From positions 1-23,953 of the IMG/VR virus record IMGVR_UViG_3300006810_000381: 23,953 nt of DNA, one strand, 5' to 3'. The notes under the pieces are model-generated. The model was not told the DNA's origin. It was given only the letters and a program-made list of their open reading frames with translations, and ran no database searches. Shown piece by piece: positions 19,393-23,953 of this stretch. Every line of letters begins with the position of its first letter. Within the stretch, counting starts at the first letter, position 1. The stretch is from a virus. A program made the translations under genes and the position numbers.

Positions 19393-21857
19393 GTTTTGGT
19401 GATTGCATTACCAATGGTAATAAAGAAAAAGATGAAGCTGGTAATAAACTTATTACAGACGAGCAAAAAGAAGAAGCTTTAGAACTTTTTAATAAATTAG
19501 ATGAAGAATACCAAGGCAAAATGTCTAGGGGTGCAGCTCAAGCACAAGCTGCTAGAGATACTTTTGACACACTAAAAAAAGAAGCTATGGAAAGAAAAAG
19601 AAGAAAGCTTCTACAATCACAAGTTGTAAAAGAGATAGAAAAAAATATTTCTGAATATAGAGATTTCAGAGGCAAAGAAAATGTTGGTAGAGCATCTTTA
19701 GCTTTGATTGAACAAGACACATTATCTACTTATTCTAGTTTAGAACAAAGAAAAGCATCAATACAACAAACCGCAACATCAATGTTAAATAATGTTTTGG
19801 CTAGTTTTAAAAGAAATTTAGTAGGAGAGGTAAGAAACAAAGCGCAACTTAAAAATATGGTTCGTGAAAGTTTTGGTGAAAACACTGGAGATGTAAGCGC
19901 TAAAGAATTTGCAGAGGCATGGAAAAAAGCTTCTGAATATTTAAGGCTTGAAAGAAACAGAGCTGGTGGATCAACTGCTCTAAGGGATGATTGGGGATTA
20001 CCGCAAAATTGGAATGAAGATGCTGTCGGCAAAGTTGCGCCAAAGCAATTTATAGATGATATAATTGATGACTTAGATCTAAGTAAAATGGTTAATGAAA
20101 GGTCAAACTTACCATTTACTAGAGAAACATTAGAGTTTGCATTGCGAGATGTATACGAAACTATAAGTACGGGTGGTTTAAATAAATTATCTGCAAATCA
20201 AGCTTTTAGAACAAAGTCACTTGCCAGCAGAAGAACAGACCATAGATTTTTAGTTTTTAAAAATGCTGATGGTTGGTTGCGAGCTATGGAAAAATATGGT
20301 GAGGCAAATCCATTTGATACTATGATGGGCCATATAACTAATATGAGCAAAGAAATAGCTCAGATGGAAATTTTAGGACCTAATCCATCAGCAACATTAG
20401 AATATTTAAAATTAAAAATAAGAAAAGATAAGAATAGTAGCGATTCAGCTCCTTATGATTTGCAGACACTTTATGAGGCTTCTATAGGAAAAAATAACAT
20501 TCCTATAAATGGAACTTTTGCATCAACTATGGCTGGTACAAGACAAACATTACAAGCGGCACAATTAGGATCTGCGGCAGTGGCAGCGGTTACTGATGTT
20601 AATTTTCAAAGAATGACAAGAAGTTTTAATGGGTTGCCACAAACTGGAACACTTAATGATTATTTTAAATTACTTAATCCATTAAAAGCAGAAGAACGAG
20701 GCAGAGTAGCTGTACGTTTAGGACTTATAGCTGAAGGTTGGACAAGTATAGCTTCAGGTCAAATGAGGTATGTGGGAGATATATCAGGGCCAGAAATAAC
20801 AAGGCGCATATCAGATTTTGTTATGAGAGCTAGTTTTCTTTCTCCTTGGACTCAAGCAGGTAGATGGGCATTTGGCATGGAATTTCTTGGTTTTATGGGA
20901 GATTCCGTTGGAAAAACATTTGACCAATTAGACGTACCATTAAGAAATGCTTTTGAAAGGTATGGCATAGGCGCTGATAAATGGGATATTATTAGATCTA
21001 CAAAATTATATAAACATGAAGGTGCTGAGTTTATTGATTTACAAGGTATTAGAACAAGAAAAGACATAGACGAAAACACAGCAAGATTACTAAGTTTAAG
21101 AGTTTCGGAAATGATTAATACTGAAACTAACTTTGCTGTTCCATCATCATCTTTACGAGGAAGAACAGCTTTAATTGGTGAAGCTCCCCCAGGCACTATA
21201 AGAGGTGAGTTTTTAAGATCATTTGCAATGTATAAGAACTTTGGTGTTACCTTGGCAAACACACATATTATGCGAGGTGTAACAGCTAAAGGAGCTAAAA
21301 GAAAAGGTCAATATTTAGCAGACCTAATGATAAGCACAACTGTAATGGGTGCTTTAGCTATGCAACTAAAAGAAATGAGTAAAGGTAGAGATCCAAGACC
21401 TATGACAGATTCCAATTTTTGGGGTGCTGCATTTCTACAAGGTGGTGGATTAGGTATTTTTGGTGATTTTTTGTTTGCAGATCATAATAGATTTGGTGGT
21501 TCTCTTACACAATCTTTGGCTGGTCCTGTTGCTGGTTTTGCAGAGGATATTTTTAAATTAACAATAGGAAATATACAACAAGTTGCAAAAGGTGAGGACA
21601 CAAAAGCAGCAAGTGAAATGATTAAATTTGCTGGTAAATACACACCAGGTAGCTCTCTTTGGTATGCAAGATTAGCTTTAGAAAGAGGTGTTATTGACCA
21701 AATGCAGCTTTGGGCAAATCCACGAGCAAGGTCTGATATGAACAGAGTTGTAGGCAGATATAGAAGGCAAAACAATCAAGGTTACTGGTGGAGACCGGGT
21801 AATCCATCACCAAGCAGATCTCCAAACTTAGATAATATTTTTGAGGAAATACAATGA
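19389..21857 (+). CDS. very large internal virion (ejection) protein
   Basis: The gene encodes 822 residues. The opening MSFGDCITNGNKEKDEAGNK followed by ITDEQKEEALELFNKLDEEY is one I associate with large virion proteins of marine and other podoviruses. A helical coil-rich region follows, then SPWTQAGRWAFGMEFLGFMG at about 480-500. Near the C-terminus are hydrophobic/Gly stretches (LMISTTVMGALAMQLKEM; FWGAAFLQGGGLGIFGDFLF) that could insert in the inner membrane. The tail is Arg/Asn/Pro-rich. As the last gene before the fibre it corresponds to T7 gp16 by position, but I see no transglycosylase motif. Its stop overlaps the fibre start. Confidence 0.72.
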   Translation: MSFGDCITNGNKEKDEAGNKLITDEQKEEALELFNKLDEEYQGKMSRGAAQAQAARDTFDTLKKEAMERKRRKLLQSQVVKEIEKNISEYRDFRGKENVGRASLALIEQDTLSTYSSLEQRKASIQQTATSMLNNVLASFKRNLVGEVRNKAQLKNMVRESFGENTGDVSAKEFAEAWKKASEYLRLERNRAGGSTALRDDWGLPQNWNEDAVGKVAPKQFIDDIIDDLDLSKMVNERSNLPFTRETLEFALRDVYETISTGGLNKLSANQAFRTKSLASRRTDHRFLVFKNADGWLRAMEKYGEANPFDTMMGHITNMSKEIAQMEILGPNPSATLEYLKLKIRKDKNSSDSAPYDLQTLYEASIGKNNIPINGTFASTMAGTRQTLQAAQLGSAAVAAVTDVNFQRMTRSFNGLPQTGTLNDYFKLLNPLKAEERGRVAVRLGLIAEGWTSIASGQMRYVGDISGPEITRRISDFVMRASFLSPWTQAGRWAFGMEFLGFMGDSVGKTFDQLDVPLRNAFERYGIGADKWDIIRSTKLYKHEGAEFIDLQGIRTRKDIDENTARLLSLRVSEMINTETNFAVPSSSLRGRTALIGEAPPGTIRGEFLRSFAMYKNFGVTLANTHIMRGVTAKGAKRKGQYLADLMISTTVMGALAMQLKEMSKGRDPRPMTDSNFWGAAFLQGGGLGIFGDFLFADHNRFGGSLTQSLAGPVAGFAEDIFKLTIGNIQQVAKGEDTKAASEMIKFAGKYTPGSSLWYARLALERGVIDQMQLWANPRARSDMNRVVGRYRRQNNQGYWWRPGNPSPSRSPNLDNIFEEIQ

Positions 21858-23953
21858 CAGTTTCAACAACAATCACTAAAAATTCGTATTCAGCAAATGG
21901 TACGCTTCATAGCTTTGCTTATGGATTTAAAATATTTGCAGATGCTGATTTGACTGTGATTGTAAGATCATCGGCTGGTACTGAAACAATTAAAACGCTG
22001 AATACACACTATGTTGTAACAAACGCTGGTACAGATGGTGAAGGAAATGTTTTATTTAAATTTAATACTGGCACACCTTCAGATGCGCATTATTCAACAA
22101 CAGATCAAAGGCCTCAGTCTGGTGAAACTGTAGTTATATTAAGAACACTTACAAAATCCCAGGGAACTGACTATGTTGAAAATGATCCATTTCCTAGTAC
22201 ATCCCATGAAGATGCTTTAGATAGATTAACTTTTATAACTCAAGAGTTACAAGAAGAAGTCGATAGAACTATTAAGTTATCTAAAACAAATACTATGACA
22301 TCGCCAGAATTTACAGTAGGCGCTTCTGATAGAGCAAATAAAATCTTGGCTTTTGATACTTCTGGTGAATTATCTGTTACACAAGAGCTTGGTACATATA
22401 AAGGCACTGATGCAACAGTAACAACAGAAGCATATGTTGTAAGGGATATTATTAAATCAACGACTGCTGGGCAGTTAAATAACGTGTATATATGTATTTC
22501 AGATGCTGTTGTAGGTGATAGCCTTACAGATACAGATCACTTTGAATTACTAATAGATGCAGTTACGGCAGCAACATCAGCTACAAACGCAGCAAGTAGT
22601 GCTACAGCTTCAGCAAGCAGTGCAACAGCAGCTGCAAGTAGTGCAAGCACAGCATCAACCCAGGCATCAAATGCAAGCACAAGTGCAAGTACAGCTTCTA
22701 CTCAAGCAACTAATGCAGCTAGTTCTGCAACAGCTGCATCAAATGCACAAGCAGCAGCAGAAGCTGCCCTGGAAACTTTTGATGATAGGTTTCTTGGAGC
22801 AAAAGCAAGTGATCCGACAGTCGATAATGATGGTAATGCTCTATTAGATGGTGCGTTATACTTTGATACAACTAACGATATAATGAAAGTGTATGATTTA
22901 ACAAATACACAATGGCGACAATTAACACTTACATCAACAAATCAAAATAATGTTAACACTGTTGCTGGTGCTATCAGTAATGTAAATACAGTAGCTGGTG
23001 CAAATAGTAATATAAGCACTGTAGCAAGTGATATATCAGATATAAACACAGTAGCTGGTATTTCATCTAATATAACAACTGTTGCTGGTATAAGTAGCAA
23101 TGTGACTTCTGTTGCTGGTAATTCAACAAATATAAATTCAGCAGTAAGCAATGCCACTAATATAAACACTGTGGCTGGTGCAATAAGTAATGTTAATACT
23201 GTTGGTAGTGGCATAACTAATGTTAATACTGTTGCATCTAATATATCTGGTGTTAACAGTTTTGCAGACAGATATAGAGTAGCAAGTTCTGCTCCGTCTA
23301 GTTCTTTAGATGTTGGTGATCTATACTTTGATACAACAGCAAATGAGTTAAAAGTTTACAAGTCGAGTGGGTGGGCAGCAGCAGGTTCTACTGTTAATGG
23401 TACTTCAGCCAGGTTTCATTATGATATAGGTAGCGCAGTAACAAGTGTAACTGGTAGTGATGCTAATGGTAATACTTTGGCATATGATGCTGGATTTATA
23501 GATGTATATGTTAATGGTGTTCGTATGTCTACGGCAGACGTAACCATTACAAGTGGAGATACAGTTACTTTTGCCAGTGCTTTGGCAGATGGAGATGAAG
23601 TTGACATTGTGGCGTTTGGTACGTTTGCAGTGGCAAACATTGTATCTACTGGTGCATTAAACTCTGGATCAATAACATCTGGATTTGGCAATATTGATAA
23701 TGGTACATCTACCCTTACCACCGGCAATTCAGATATAAATGGCACATTAAACGTACAAGGTGAAACAACATTACAAACACATCTTAATATGGGTGACAAT
23801 GATATTATCAAAGTAGGTGACAGTGCTGACTTACAGATTTATCATGATGGAAGTCATAGTTATGTAAAAGATAATGGCACTGGAAATCTACTTATTCAAG
23901 GTAGCACGGCTATTGTTTTAGAAGACCCCGATGGCAATAATATGATTTATGCC
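21854..23953 (+). CDS. tail fibre protein, N-terminal 700 residues (3' end outside window)
   Basis: The frame is open from ATG 21854 to the right edge with no stop. Residues ~1-140 form the usual podovirus fibre base (SYSANGTLHSFAYGFKIFAD, LNTHYVV, DYVENDPFPSTSHEDALDRL). They attach to the tail. Residues 243-298 are eight Ala/Ser/Thr heptads, a trimeric coiled-coil shaft. L335 and L490 begin two copies of an LYFDTT...KVY...W unit that bracket ten 10-residue repeats (367-466). Then comes a beta-rich module (FIDVYVNGVRMSTADVTITS) and NSDINGTLNVQGETTLQTHL with LQIYHDGSHSYVKDNGTGNL, which commonly precedes receptor-binding or chaperone ends. The host-specific tip lies beyond the window. Confidence 0.9.
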   Translation, partial: MTVSTTITKNSYSANGTLHSFAYGFKIFADADLTVIVRSSAGTETIKTLNTHYVVTNAGTDGEGNVLFKFNTGTPSDAHYSTTDQRPQSGETVVILRTLTKSQGTDYVENDPFPSTSHEDALDRLTFITQELQEEVDRTIKLSKTNTMTSPEFTVGASDRANKILAFDTSGELSVTQELGTYKGTDATVTTEAYVVRDIIKSTTAGQLNNVYICISDAVVGDSLTDTDHFELLIDAVTAATSATNAASSATASASSATAAASSASTASTQASNASTSASTASTQATNAASSATAASNAQAAAEAALETFDDRFLGAKASDPTVDNDGNALLDGALYFDTTNDIMKVYDLTNTQWRQLTLTSTNQNNVNTVAGAISNVNTVAGANSNISTVASDISDINTVAGISSNITTVAGISSNVTSVAGNSTNINSAVSNATNINTVAGAISNVNTVGSGITNVNTVASNISGVNSFADRYRVASSAPSSSLDVGDLYFDTTANELKVYKSSGWAAAGSTVNGTSARFHYDIGSAVTSVTGSDANGNTLAYDAGFIDVYVNGVRMSTADVTITSGDTVTFASALADGDEVDIVAFGTFAVANIVSTGALNSGSITSGFGNIDNGTSTLTTGNSDINGTLNVQGETTLQTHLNMGDNDIIKVGDSADLQIYHDGSHSYVKDNGTGNLLIQGSTAIVLEDPDGNNMIYA
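22580..22747 (+). repeat. eight Ala/Ser/Thr heptads in the fibre shaft
   Basis: Residues 243-298 read in register as 7-residue units: ATNAASS, ATASASS, ATAAASS, ASTASTQ, ASNASTS, ASTASTQ, ATNAASS, ATAASNA. The corresponding 21-bp DNA units are rich in GCA, AGT and ACA. Small residues at core positions suggest a thin trimeric Ala-coil. Confidence 0.8.
22952..23251 (+). repeat. ten tandem 30-bp repeats encoding a 10-residue unit
   Basis: Residues 367-466 are ten consecutive units of consensus (V/I)NTVAGxxSN with no gaps, for example VNTVAGAISN, VNTVAGANSN, INTVAGISSN, VNTVGSGITN. Unit 7 (INSAVSNATN) is the most diverged. DNA copies are diverged at third positions, so the array is old or kept by protein selection. 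It is probably a beta or coiled shaft segment of the fibre. Confidence 0.85.

Noticed and set aside
14945-21857. Lytic transglycosylase domain in the ejection proteins
   Set aside because: I looked for the catalytic Glu-Ser and following Gly-Leu-Met-Gln type pattern in the three large proteins and saw none.
22557-22847. Gln-rich 96-residue frame
   Set aside because: It is the shifted reading of the Ala/Ser heptad codons of the tail fibre.
22952-23251. Regularly spaced repeats as a CRISPR array
   Set aside because: The 30-bp units are contiguous, diverged at third positions and encode a repeated peptide in frame; there are no spacers.
21854-23953. Diversity-generating retroelement at the fibre gene, as in BPP-1
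   Set aside because: No reverse transcriptase, template repeat or adenine-biased variable repeat is visible in the window; the fibre end is missing, so it cannot be excluded outside.

Overview
The window is a near-contiguous piece of a short-tailed (podovirus-like) phage genome, cut open at both ends. It is AT-rich, tightly packed, and almost every junction in the right-hand part is an ATGA or TAATG overlap. Three things point to a podovirus: a head-to-tail connector type portal, an adaptor (tail tube A) plus nozzle pair, and three large ejection proteins ending in a fibre. The head genes run portal, Bbp19-like protein, scaffold, small protein, major capsid protein, beta-rich cement candidate. 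As I recall it, this matches the order in Bordetella phage BPP-1 and relatives, with T7-like features as well. Composition and protein style resemble marine proteobacterial podoviruses, but the host cannot be read from the sequence. No integrase, polymerase, lysis gene, tRNA, CRISPR array or reverse transcriptase is visible.

Layout. (1) 1-959, rightward: the tail of an unknown gene, a Lys/Asn-rich protein whose DNA holds arrays of short palindromes, and a DUF6362-like helix-turn-helix protein. (2) 937-2853, leftward operon: ArdA antirestriction protein first, then six small genes including an XRE-type regulator and a 39-residue gene nested across another gene's end. A strong sigma70-type promoter (2902-2929, minus strand) drives it. 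(3) 2854-3060: divergent control region with a rightward promoter, then a strong intrinsic terminator ending 15 bases before the terminase small subunit. This arrangement suggests late-gene control by antitermination. (4) 3061-5007: terminase small and large subunits, separated by an unusual 237-base gap holding repeats, a perfect inverted repeat and a C-rich block; this is a candidate packaging site. (5) 5009-6480: two proteins sharing a C-terminal TI(L/M)TS...KTLLG motif (one with a poly-Pro run, one extremely Asp/Pro/Gly-rich) flank an HlyC-family lysine acyltransferase. (6) 6481-10770: head module, closed by an intrinsic terminator (10778-10807). (7) 10821-21857: adaptor, nozzle, GNAT-like protein and the ejection proteins, one of which carries a ParB/DdrB-like domain. 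(8) 21854-end: tail fibre with Ala/Ser heptads and ten perfect 10-residue repeats, running off the window.

How the genes could work together. ArdA would block type I restriction from inside the cell. A DdrB-like domain in a virion protein could act from the moment of DNA entry. The small genes beside ardA are candidates for further anti-defence functions. The acyltransferase sits among structural genes with no toxin in sight, so its substrate is probably a phage or host protein and is the most open question here.
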